From the NCBI GenBank assembly GCA_027365445.1, contig DAHXNJ010000065.1, positions 1-37,769 on the forward strand: a DNA stretch of 37,769 bases, read 5' to 3'. The first letter of the stretch is position 1. Each line of letters begins with the position of its first letter. Below are positions 19,077 through 26,227 of this stretch, in pieces. Under the pieces are notes generated by a model. That model saw nothing but the letters and a program-made list of their open reading frames with translations. It had not been told where the DNA came from and ran no database searches. This DNA is from Candidatus Saccharimonadota bacterium. Its GTDB lineage: Bacteria; Patescibacteriota; Saccharimonadia; Saccharimonadales; UBA4665. Position numbers and translations under genes: made by a program.

Positions 19077-20417
19077 ATGCTTAATAAATTTAAATCAGTC
19101 GGACAGCAAGCGGCAACCAAAGCAATGGCAGTATCCAAAGAAAAAGCCCTAAGTTTTCGAAGTAAAAACAAAAAGGGTGCGGCTAAAGGAGAGAAGTTTT
19201 TGGTGGCATTAGATATAGGTACCGAATTTGTTAAAGCACTGATTGGTAAAGTGAACAATGACGGTACTATTGATATTATTGGAGTGGGAAGAAGGCATCA
19301 AGCGTTAAGCGATATGCAGGCAGGAGCAATATCTGACATTGCCGCTGTAGTACAAAATTGTGATCAGGCATTATCTGATGCAGAAGCTCAAGCGGGAGTG
19401 AGTGAACGCCAAACTATTATTGGTATAGCTGGAGAATTAGTTAAAGGTACAACTACTACTATTAGGGTAGCTCGTAAGTCCGCTGATCAATCAATTGATA
19501 TAGAGGAAATGGAACGAATTATCCACCTCGTTCAACAGCGTGCTGAAATAAAGGCTAAAAAACAATTAGCTTGGGAAATGGGCGGTAAAGAAGTTGCTAT
19601 TAGGCTAGTTAACTCTGCTATTGTTAATTTAGAAATTGACGGTTACCCAGTGACTAACCCAATTGGCTTTCAGGGGCAGTATGTCGTCGTTCAGCTTTAT
19701 ACCGCCTTTGCACCTATGATTCATATTGGTGCTCTAGAGAAAACGGCCGAGGAGCTTGATTTAGAACTGATATCAGTTGCTGCTGAACCTTTTGCGGTGG
19801 CAAGGGCAGTAATTGGTGATCGTCAAAACCAAAATTTGAGTGCTATTTTAATGGATGTTGGCGGCGGAACAACAGACATAGCTGTTATTGATGATGGAGG
19901 GGTACAAGGGACGGAGATGTTTGGTATTGGCGGTAGAGCCTATACTCACGCGGTCGAAAGAGAAGCTGGTGTTTCTTTTGATCAGGCAGAGACTCTTAAA
20001 ATTTCTTTTGGAGCTAATCAGCTTCCTCCTCAAAAAAGACCGGCAGTCGAAGCTGCTTTATCTAGAACTGCTGATGTATGGATAAATGGAATTGAATTAG
20101 CGTTATCTGAATTTCCAAAATTAGATAATTTACCTCACCGAATGTTTTTATGTGGTGGAGGGGCTAGTTTGGATATGCTAATGGAAAGGCTCGAAGGGGA
20201 TGATTGGTATAAAAATTTGCCTTTAACTAGAAAACCAAGTGTTCATTTAATTCGTCCCGAGCAAGTAGTTGGAATTAAAGATACTACTGGTAAAATTACT
20301 GACCATACTTATATTACGGCCATGGGTTTGCTACGTGTTGGTCTAGATACTAAGCAGTTTGATACAAATGAAAATAGTAGTATTCGCGAGAAGTTGGATA
20401 GGATGTTAAGTGTATAG
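19077..20417 (+). CDS. FtsA/PilM-type actin-fold ATPase
   Basis: The protein has 446 residues. A Lys/Ala-rich N-terminal extension of ~40 residues precedes the actin-like core. That core has phosphate-1 LVALDIGTEFVKALIGKV, the SHS2-type insertion (TIIGIAGELVKGTTTTI...), phosphate-2 ILMDVGGGTTDIAVID and adenosine motif HRMFLCGGGASLDML. It resembles FtsA, which tethers FtsZ to the membrane, but FtsZ is not next door and the C-terminus lacks an obvious amphipathic membrane helix. PilM of type IV pili has the same fold. The next gene starts 3 bases after its stop and encodes a single-pass membrane protein, so it may act as that protein's cytoplasmic partner (inference). Confidence 0.85.
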   Translation: MLNKFKSVGQQAATKAMAVSKEKALSFRSKNKKGAAKGEKFLVALDIGTEFVKALIGKVNNDGTIDIIGVGRRHQALSDMQAGAISDIAAVVQNCDQALSDAEAQAGVSERQTIIGIAGELVKGTTTTIRVARKSADQSIDIEEMERIIHLVQQRAEIKAKKQLAWEMGGKEVAIRLVNSAIVNLEIDGYPVTNPIGFQGQYVVVQLYTAFAPMIHIGALEKTAEELDLELISVAAEPFAVARAVIGDRQNQNLSAILMDVGGGTTDIAVIDDGGVQGTEMFGIGGRAYTHAVEREAGVSFDQAETLKISFGANQLPPQKRPAVEAALSRTADVWINGIELALSEFPKLDNLPHRMFLCGGGASLDMLMERLEGDDWYKNLPLTRKPSVHLIRPEQVVGIKDTTGKITDHTYITAMGLLRVGLDTKQFDTNENSSIREKLDRMLSV

Positions 20418-20419
20418 AT

Positions 20420-22153
20420 ATGGCAGATAATAGCAAAGATACTATTTACGTAGATATAGATGATGAAATAACTACTCTTATTGATAAGGTTAGAACTTCT
20501 AACTCTCGTCTTGTTGCTTTAGTGCTGCCTAAAAGAGCAAGTGTATTGCAGTCTATTGTTAACATGAAGTTATTAAAACGTACTGCTGATTCAGAAAAAA
20601 AGAACATCGTTCTCATTACTACAGAGAATGGCTTACTTCCATTGGCTGGAGCCGTAGGCTTACATACAGCTGCTACTCTAACCTCTAAACCGGAAATACC
20701 TAAAGGTCCAGTGTTGGCTGCTGCCGGTCAAGAAACGGTCGATGAAGACATGGATTTACAGTTAGATGACGAAGAAGCTCCTGATTTAGCCAAAAAAGCT
20801 GGTTTAGCTGCTAGTGTGGGTGATTTAGCTGCCTCCGTCGAAAAACCGGTTAATTCCTTAAATGCAGTAGATAATCTAGAAACGGTCGATATGGCCGATG
20901 CTGAGTTAGCGCCTAGCGATGAAGAAGATCAACCTCCAGAAGACGTTAAGCCCAAAAAAGATAAACACCTAAAAGTGCCTAATTTTGATCGTTTTCGGAC
21001 TTTGCTTATTCTAGGAGTTTTGTTAATTCTTTTCTTAGGCATTCTTGGTTATTTTGTACTGGCTGTTTGGCCACATGCTACGATAGAAATCAAGACTGAC
21101 GCCAGTAACGTTAATACTAATGTTAGCGTGACGCTGGATACTGGAGCACAGACTGCTAGCATATCTACTGGAGATATACCTGCAACTCAGGTATCTCAGC
21201 AAAAGACTTATACACAAACCGTGAATACGACAGGTCAGAAAAATGAAGGAACGGCCGCTACTGGGTCAGTTACTATGACCGCTAGTGACTGTACTTCACC
21301 CTATACTTATAACGGAGCTTTTACGATCCCAGCAGGAACAGGAATAAGCTATAACAACCTTACCTATGTTACACAGAATGATACCCAGATGATGATACCC
21401 CAACACTACCCTTTTAAGGGCAGCTGTGTAAGCTACGTCGCCGCTAACTCAACACAAATAACGGCACAAAGCGGAGGATCATCATATAATGCTCAGATTA
21501 ACAACGGTACGGTTTCTGGATACCCTGAGGTAGTTGCTAACGGTTCGGCTAGTGGTGGTACAGATAATATAATTCAAATCGTAGCTCAAGCTGATATAAG
21601 TACTGCTACTTCTAAGATAAATACCAATGCTGGTAGTGTAAAACAGAGTTTAATTAATCAGCTTAAAGGCCAGGGGTTATATCCAGTTGATGTTACTTTT
21701 GCTAGTAGTACTCCACAGATTAGTGCTAATCCTAGTGTTGGTTCACCTTCAAATACGGTTACGGTAACAGAAACTGTGACCTATACTATGTTTGGTGCAA
21801 GTAAATCTAACCTTAATGCTTTACTGGATTCAAATATTAAGAGTCAGACTAGTAAAGGTCAAAATATTATTAGTAATGGCTTAAGTCAAAGCTCATTTAG
21901 ACAGGTTAGTGCTAATAGCTCTACTGATCAAGTATCTTTAAACACCTTTGCTGAGGTAGGTCCAAACATTTCCGTAGCAGGTATTAAGAAAGAGTCTTCT
22001 GGTCAATCACCAAAGATGATTATCTCAAAGATTAGAACTAATCCTGATGTAACCGGAGTGATTGTTAAACTAAATCCGTTTTATGTAACAACTGCTCCAA
22101 CTAACCAATCTAAAATAACTGTCAAAATTGCTAAGCCTACTAAGACGGCTTGA
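20420..22153 (+). CDS. Single-pass membrane protein with baseplate-J-like domain
   Basis: The protein has 577 residues. The N-terminal ~85 residues (DTIYVDIDDEITTLIDKV, ALVLPKRASVLQSIVNMKLL) form an alpha/beta cytoplasmic domain. An acidic linker (~100-190) follows, with basic residues just before one transmembrane helix (about 195-216). The large exported part is Thr/Ser/Asn-rich. It holds a segment like the phage baseplate J/gp47 core (FTIPAGTGISYNNLTYVTQN and following, about 280-395), then another beta-rich domain. Such proteins are commonly annotated as baseplate J-like in Patescibacteria, but their function is not known to me. It is co-transcribed with the FtsA/PilM-like gene. Confidence 0.8.
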   Translation: MADNSKDTIYVDIDDEITTLIDKVRTSNSRLVALVLPKRASVLQSIVNMKLLKRTADSEKKNIVLITTENGLLPLAGAVGLHTAATLTSKPEIPKGPVLAAAGQETVDEDMDLQLDDEEAPDLAKKAGLAASVGDLAASVEKPVNSLNAVDNLETVDMADAELAPSDEEDQPPEDVKPKKDKHLKVPNFDRFRTLLILGVLLILFLGILGYFVLAVWPHATIEIKTDASNVNTNVSVTLDTGAQTASISTGDIPATQVSQQKTYTQTVNTTGQKNEGTAATGSVTMTASDCTSPYTYNGAFTIPAGTGISYNNLTYVTQNDTQMMIPQHYPFKGSCVSYVAANSTQITAQSGGSSYNAQINNGTVSGYPEVVANGSASGGTDNIIQIVAQADISTATSKINTNAGSVKQSLINQLKGQGLYPVDVTFASSTPQISANPSVGSPSNTVTVTETVTYTMFGASKSNLNALLDSNIKSQTSKGQNIISNGLSQSSFRQVSANSSTDQVSLNTFAEVGPNISVAGIKKESSGQSPKMIISKIRTNPDVTGVIVKLNPFYVTTAPTNQSKITVKIAKPTKTA

Positions 22154-22190
22154 TACACTAGCTTAATTAAAGAGGAAAAATACTAATAAT

Positions 22191-22634
22191 ATGGCCAGCA
22201 ACCCATCTTATATTTTAGGACTAGATATCGGTAGCGTTAGGGTTGGTTTAGCTAAATCACTGTGGCCGGGAGGTATACCTAGCCCATATATGACGATCAA
22301 AAATGACGATGCCTTCATGACTAATCTATTAGATATAGTTAATAAGGAAAACATTGTCATGCTTATAGCCGGTCAACCAAGAAATTTAAGTGGCGACGAT
22401 ACAAAACAAACCGATAAAGTAAGGGCTGTAGTAGAGCGAATTAAAACACATATCTCCATTCCTATTTATTACCAGGATGAAGCATTAACTTCAGTGAAGG
22501 CCGAAAAAGAGCTTAATGATAGGAAAAAGCCTTATAATAAAGAAGATGTCGATGCTCTAAGTGCGACATATATACTCGAAGATTTTATGAATGGGTATGA
22601 ACAAGGGGTAGGTCTTGAAATTAAATTTAACTAG
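22191..22634 (+). CDS. ruvX: RuvX/YqgF-type Holliday junction resolvase
   Basis: The protein has 147 residues with the RNase H-like fold of YqgF. The first metal Asp is in LGLDIGSVRVGLA, then VMLIAGQPRNLSGDD, the substrate strand YYQDEALTSVKAE, and the final metal Asp in DVDALSATYILED. YqgF proteins are linked to Holliday junction resolution and, in some bacteria, 16S rRNA 5'-end maturation; which applies here is unknown. A purine-rich agagga lies 14 bases before ATG 22191, longer than ideal. The next gene follows almost without gap; the ruvX-mltG order is common in bacteria. Confidence 0.92.
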   Translation: MASNPSYILGLDIGSVRVGLAKSLWPGGIPSPYMTIKNDDAFMTNLLDIVNKENIVMLIAGQPRNLSGDDTKQTDKVRAVVERIKTHISIPIYYQDEALTSVKAEKELNDRKKPYNKEDVDALSATYILEDFMNGYEQGVGLEIKFN

Positions 22635-22644
22635 AAGGATTCCA

Positions 22645-23664
22645 TTGAGACTTTGGCTTATAGGTATTGCATTAGTAGTATTATTTTTTGTATCAGTTGT
22701 AGGCATAAGAGAATATTATTATGCTAATTTAAAACCAGTAAGTAGTAATAGTAATGCTAAGACCATTATCTTGGCAGTGCCTAGTGGTGCGACTATTGCT
22801 CAGATAGGTAACTTGTTAGCTCAACGACATCTTATTCGATCATCATGGGTGTTTGATTGGTATGTACATAGTGCAAATCTATCTTCTAAATTAGAAGCTG
22901 GTACATTTGCCCTCTCGGCGAATAACAGTGTTCAGCACATAGCTAATGTAATTGCTAGTGGTCATGTGGCTGAAGGGGTAGTTACGATTCTGCCAGGTAA
23001 AACTTTAGCGCAAATCAAACAATCCTTAATTAATGATGGCTTTTCTGTCGCTAATGTTACTGCTGCATTAAATCCGTCTCTTTATTCGAATTTACCGATA
23101 ATTGCCGATAAACCAGCCAGTGTTAATACATTAGAAGGTTTACTTTATCCAGATTCATTTGATAAGACTTCAACTACTAGTGCTTCGGTAATAATTAGGG
23201 AATCATTAACTGAGATGGGTCAGCATATAACACCTTCGATGCAAAAAGCGTTTGCCAATGAAGGTTTGAGTGTATATCAAGGCATAACGTTGGCGTCAAT
23301 CGTTGAGCAGGAAGTATCTAAGCCATCAGATAGATCTCAAGTGGCCCAGGTGTTTTTATCAAGACTTAAACAAGGAATTCCTCTAGGTTCTGACGTTACT
23401 GCAAATTATGGTGCGGTGATTAATAACCAGCCACCATCTTTGAGCTATAACTCTCCATATAACACTTTACTAAATCCTGGCTTGCCACCTACTCCAATTG
23501 GTACCGTAAGCGATGGTTCGTTAAATGCAGTTGCTCATCCAGCTAACACTAACTGGCTGTATTTTGTAACAGGAGATAATGGGACAACTTATTTTGAACA
23601 AACGTTGCAGCAGCATAATGCCGACACCGCTCAGTATTGTCATAAGCTTTGCGCTCAACCATAG
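22645..23664 (+). CDS. mltG: Endolytic murein transglycosylase MltG (YceG-like)
   Basis: MltG cuts nascent peptidoglycan strands at the membrane. After an N-terminal anchor (LWLIGIALVVLFFVSVVG) comes a LysM-like part. Then come the YceG blocks LEGLLYPDSFD, SIVEQEVSKPSDR (catalytic Glu, residue 221 from the chosen start), RLKQGIPLGSDVT, NSPYNTLLNPGLPPTPI and LYFVTGDNGTTYF. The length is ~340 residues. Start chosen at TTG 22645 because agaagga (22633-22639) sits 5 bases upstream. An in-frame TTG at 22615 would overlap ruvX by 20 bases. Confidence 0.93.
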   Translation: MRLWLIGIALVVLFFVSVVGIREYYYANLKPVSSNSNAKTIILAVPSGATIAQIGNLLAQRHLIRSSWVFDWYVHSANLSSKLEAGTFALSANNSVQHIANVIASGHVAEGVVTILPGKTLAQIKQSLINDGFSVANVTAALNPSLYSNLPIIADKPASVNTLEGLLYPDSFDKTSTTSASVIIRESLTEMGQHITPSMQKAFANEGLSVYQGITLASIVEQEVSKPSDRSQVAQVFLSRLKQGIPLGSDVTANYGAVINNQPPSLSYNSPYNTLLNPGLPPTPIGTVSDGSLNAVAHPANTNWLYFVTGDNGTTYFEQTLQQHNADTAQYCHKLCAQP

Positions 23665-23715
23665 CCAGAAAAAGATAAATAATCTGTCTTTTAAGTGTTA
23701 CGTGTTGTGATTTTA

Positions 23716-24126
23716 CTATTCTGTAACTGAGCTTTGAGGGGTTGGATTTAATATATCATTAACTAGTTTGTCGATCTGGTCATTAACTAAGTTTGCCTTA
23801 ACTACATAGCCTTCTATCCCAAGTTGTCGTAAGTTAGGGGGCGCTTCACTCTCATTGAGATTAGATATAACCAGAACCTTAATGTCTTTGCCCCAATCGC
23901 TTTTTCTCATGGTTTCGAGAACTTTGCCACCTTCAATATCTGGTATCATTAGATCTAATAGGACTAGATCTGGAAGTTCATTCTGAATAAAATATAATCC
24001 TGTTATTCCGTTGTAGCCTATAAAGCAATCATAACCCTGTAATTCAAGCCTTGTTTTATATATTTCGCTTAAGCTTCTATCATCCTCTACTATTACTATT
24101 TTTTTAGTCGATGGTGAATTATCCAT
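23716..24126 (-). CDS. Single-domain response regulator (CheY-like receiver)
   Basis: The protein has 136 residues, a lone receiver domain. The acidic pocket is Glu14-Asp15-Asp16 (VIVEDD), the phospho-acceptor is Asp58 (LVLLDLMIPD), the switch Ser is Ser88 (VLVISN) and the conserved Lys is Lys110 (YVVKAN). There is no DNA-binding or enzymatic output domain and no sensor kinase gene is adjacent, so the partner is encoded elsewhere. It is convergent with mltG, 51 bases apart. A TATAAT lies 10 bases upstream of its ATG. Confidence 0.93.
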   Translation of the reverse strand: MDNSPSTKKIVIVEDDRSLSEIYKTRLELQGYDCFIGYNGITGLYFIQNELPDLVLLDLMIPDIEGGKVLETMRKSDWGKDIKVLVISNLNESEAPPNLRQLGIEGYVVKANLVNDQIDKLVNDILNPTPQSSVTE

Positions 24127-24136
24127 ATTGTTTTTA

Positions 24137-24142
24137 ATTATA
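24137..24142 (-). promoter_or_regulatory. -10 box, near-leaderless promoter of receiver gene
   Basis: On the minus strand a perfect TATAAT ends 10 bases before the ATG of the receiver-domain gene; no Shine-Dalgarno sequence fits in the gap. Confidence 0.5.
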
Positions 24143-24198
24143 GGTTAGGTGGGGTTTATTTAATATCAAAATATAGATCTATGCCTTTGTTTAGGAAG

Positions 24199-24888
24199 TT
24201 ATGCGGCTTTAATGGTGACCGTTGAACCTACATTTAGCCAGCCATAAAGCCACTGAGCTGTCGCTAATGGTAATTCTACGCATCCATGAGACGCTTTTTT
24301 GGAGTTAGGGCTGATATGCCCAAACTCACTTGGCTTGACCCAATTAGCATCATGTAATCCATAAGCCCCATACTGATTAAAGAGAAAAGGCATCCAGTAG
24401 CTAACGTGTACATTCCAGCTACCTAATTGATCACTCCCGGTTAGCTCTACATTAGTATATTTTTTATAAATGTGGTATGTCCCTACTGGAGTTATGTCTG
24501 CGGCATATTGATCGTATCCAGTAACTACTGGTGAGTTATATAACGCCGAGCTATGGTCGCAGGCCCATAAGTGTTGTTTACTGATTATTACTACTACATC
24601 CTTGTCGAGTGTATTGCCACTACATTCATTTGATTCCTCTGTTTTTGATTTAACCGGTTTATTATTAGTCTTAACCGTTTTATTAATAGCAGACACATAG
24701 GTTGATTCATTGTCTGGTAGGCGAAAACTATATAGTGCACCGGCTATTAAGAGTAGAGCTATAGTTAGAGTTATTTTTGTTAAAACTTTAGACTTTTTAG
24801 GTTGATTTTGTTTTGAGATAGGTTGGTATCGACTAGGCTGATTAGCGTAGGGTGTATACGCTTTATTTTGCTTATATTTATTGGCCAT
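24199..24888 (-). CDS. L,D-transpeptidase (YkuD domain)
   Basis: The protein has 229 residues. A Lys/Gln/Asn-rich cytoplasmic start and one membrane segment (about residues 37-55, ITLTIALLLIAGALYSF) are followed by a linker and the YkuD fold: VVIISKQHLWACD, SPVVTGYD, TPVGTYHIYKK. The catalytic site is His179 (GLHDAN) and Cys203 in SHGCVELP. YkuD enzymes make 3-3 peptidoglycan cross-links or attach proteins. The residue after the Cys-hydrophobic pair is Glu, where Asn or Arg is usual, and the His-to-SHGC spacing is longer than the textbook 14-17. It is divergent from the LysM-CHAP hydrolase gene. Confidence 0.92.
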   Translation of the reverse strand: MANKYKQNKAYTPYANQPSRYQPISKQNQPKKSKVLTKITLTIALLLIAGALYSFRLPDNESTYVSAINKTVKTNNKPVKSKTEESNECSGNTLDKDVVVIISKQHLWACDHSSALYNSPVVTGYDQYAADITPVGTYHIYKKYTNVELTGSDQLGSWNVHVSYWMPFLFNQYGAYGLHDANWVKPSEFGHISPNSKKASHGCVELPLATAQWLYGWLNVGSTVTIKAA

Positions 24889-24895
24889 TTAAATA

Positions 24896-24901
24896 ATTAT
24901 A
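24896..24901 (-). promoter_or_regulatory. -10 box, predicted leaderless promoter of L,D-transpeptidase
   Basis: On the minus strand a perfect TATAAT ends 7 bases before the start codon, so the RNA would begin at or next to the ATG. Confidence 0.55.
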
Positions 24902-25003
24902 GCCACATAGATATTAAAAAGCTGAAAAAAAGATAAAAATTTTCGTATGTTAATGTTGAATACTCTTGTATTTTATATAAGGATTAGAATTTTTTGGTAG
25001 TTT

Positions 25004-25012
25004 TGCTAAAAT
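25004..25012 (+). promoter_or_regulatory. Extended -10 promoter of LysM-CHAP gene
   Basis: TGCTAAAAT (TGn plus TAAAAT) with a weak ttagaa 17 bases upstream of the hexamer. It lies 60-84 bases before the coding region, so unlike its neighbours this gene has a real 5' leader. Confidence 0.4.
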
Positions 25013-25022
25013 ATTAGTAGTC

Positions 25023-25049
25023 TTAGCCGGGATCTTAACCATTAGCCGG
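25023..25049 (+). repeat. 8-bp direct repeat in LysM-CHAP leader
   Basis: ttagccgg occurs at 25023-25030 and again at 25042-25049, 19 bases apart, just downstream of the -10 box. This G/C-rich octamer stands out in an AT-rich leader. It could be an operator or RNA-binding site for control of the cell-wall hydrolase, or chance. Confidence 0.3.
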
Positions 25050-25058
25050 TAGACAAAT

Positions 25059-25063
25059 AGGAG
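25059..25063 (+). promoter_or_regulatory. Shine-Dalgarno that points to an ATT start
   Basis: aggag at 25059-25063 is 8 bases before ATT 25072, in frame with the LysM-CHAP ORF, but 32 bases before the first conventional start (TTG 25096). No ATG or GTG lies in frame in between. Confidence 0.4.
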
Positions 25064-25095
25064 TAGTTAATATTAATAAAGCTATTTCACACAGT

Positions 25096-26169
25096 TTGGA
25101 ATTAGGTACTGCGGTACCACTTAAACAAACTAGGTCTTATAAAAAGTCATTTTATCGACGCTTTACCCATCGTCGTGTTCTTAAATATTCTTTACTTAGT
25201 GGCAATATACTACTTTTGCTAGCAGTTGTATTCTTTGTTGTTTCGGCGACTGGTAATAGTGCCACCACTAGCGTTGCACCATCTATAGGTAACGTTATTA
25301 ACCCTCTCGATCAGCTATCTTCAGCTTCTATTGCCTTAACAGTAGCTCGATTAGCTAATTTACCTGAAACTACTGCGGTAATGAATCAAGCTGATACTGA
25401 GCAGACACTTTTAGCTGTCGCACCAACCAATAATAGTGTTATTAGTAAACCTCAAGTAGTTGCTACTAAATATATTTCTAATAAAGATATTAAAACATAT
25501 GTAGTAGCTCGTGGCGATACGGTTTCTTCGATTGCTAAGAAGTTTAATATTTCTATAAATAGTATTCTCTGGTCTAATAATATTACTGGCAATGCGATAA
25601 CGCCTGGGGTTAAATTACTTATACCGCCTGTAAGCGGAATAGTCTATACGGTTAAAGCTGGCGATACTCCAGCTTCGCTCGCAACAAAGTTCCAGGCAAG
25701 CAAAAGTCTTATTATTTCTTATAATGACGCAGAATTAAAAGGTATCTATACTGGTGAACGAATAATTATTCCTAACGGCACTGAACCAAGCGTAAGCAAT
25801 TATTATGCAAGCAATAGTGCTACTTATGGCTGGGGAGCTCAAGCATATTACGGTTATAATGGCTATGATTTTGGTGAATGTACCTGGTGGGTAGCAAAAT
25901 TAAGAGCACAAGCTGGTGCTCCATTGCCTACTGATCTTGGCAACGCCGCAACATGGGGTATTAGAGCTGCAGCGTTTGGTCTGCCAGTAGGTACGACGCC
26001 ATCTGTTGGAGCGGCAGTAGTAATGTCTACTATTGGCTATGGACACGTTGCTTATGTTACTGCGGTCCATCCTAATGGTACGATCACAATTAGCGAGATG
26101 AATCGTGTTGGTTGGGATATGGTTGATACAAGAGTAGTACCAAGTGCCGGCTACACATATATCTATTGA
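25096..26169 (+). CDS. LysM-CHAP peptidoglycan hydrolase
   Basis: The protein has ~357 residues. The N-terminus is basic (KQTRSYKKSFYRRFTHRR), followed by one membrane/signal segment (about residues 33-52). Two LysM domains follow: YVVARGDTVSSIAKKFNI and YTVKAGDTPASLATKFQA. Then comes a CHAP amidase/endopeptidase domain with the catalytic Cys262 in GECTWWVAK and His317 in GYGHVAYV, followed by the polar residue in ISEMN. It should cleave peptide bonds in peptidoglycan at the cell surface. The start is uncertain: TTG 25096 is the first conventional codon, but the only good Shine-Dalgarno suits ATT 25072, which would add 8 residues. Confidence 0.92.
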   Translation: MELGTAVPLKQTRSYKKSFYRRFTHRRVLKYSLLSGNILLLLAVVFFVVSATGNSATTSVAPSIGNVINPLDQLSSASIALTVARLANLPETTAVMNQADTEQTLLAVAPTNNSVISKPQVVATKYISNKDIKTYVVARGDTVSSIAKKFNISINSILWSNNITGNAITPGVKLLIPPVSGIVYTVKAGDTPASLATKFQASKSLIISYNDAELKGIYTGERIIIPNGTEPSVSNYYASNSATYGWGAQAYYGYNGYDFGECTWWVAKLRAQAGAPLPTDLGNAATWGIRAAAFGLPVGTTPSVGAAVVMSTIGYGHVAYVTAVHPNGTITISEMNRVGWDMVDTRVVPSAGYTYIY

Positions 26170-26227
26170 TGACATATAATCTTAATCTGATAATAATTAC
26201 TCTATTAATGAAGAGTATGGGAGATAC

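Noticed and set aside
23665-23715. Bidirectional terminator between mltG and the receiver gene
   Set aside because: aaaaga and tctttt could pair around this gap, but the stem is short, purely AT-rich and interrupted, so I do not call it.
24960-25071. Cyclic-di-AMP (ydaO-type) riboswitch before the cell-wall hydrolase
   Set aside because: Such switches often control wall hydrolases, but the leader after the -10 box is only ~50-60 bases, too short, and no matching stems were found.
25900-26175. Minus-strand ORF over the CHAP domain
   Set aside because: It overlaps the catalytic part of a strongly supported hydrolase and has a Ser/Arg/Cys-rich, non-globular composition.
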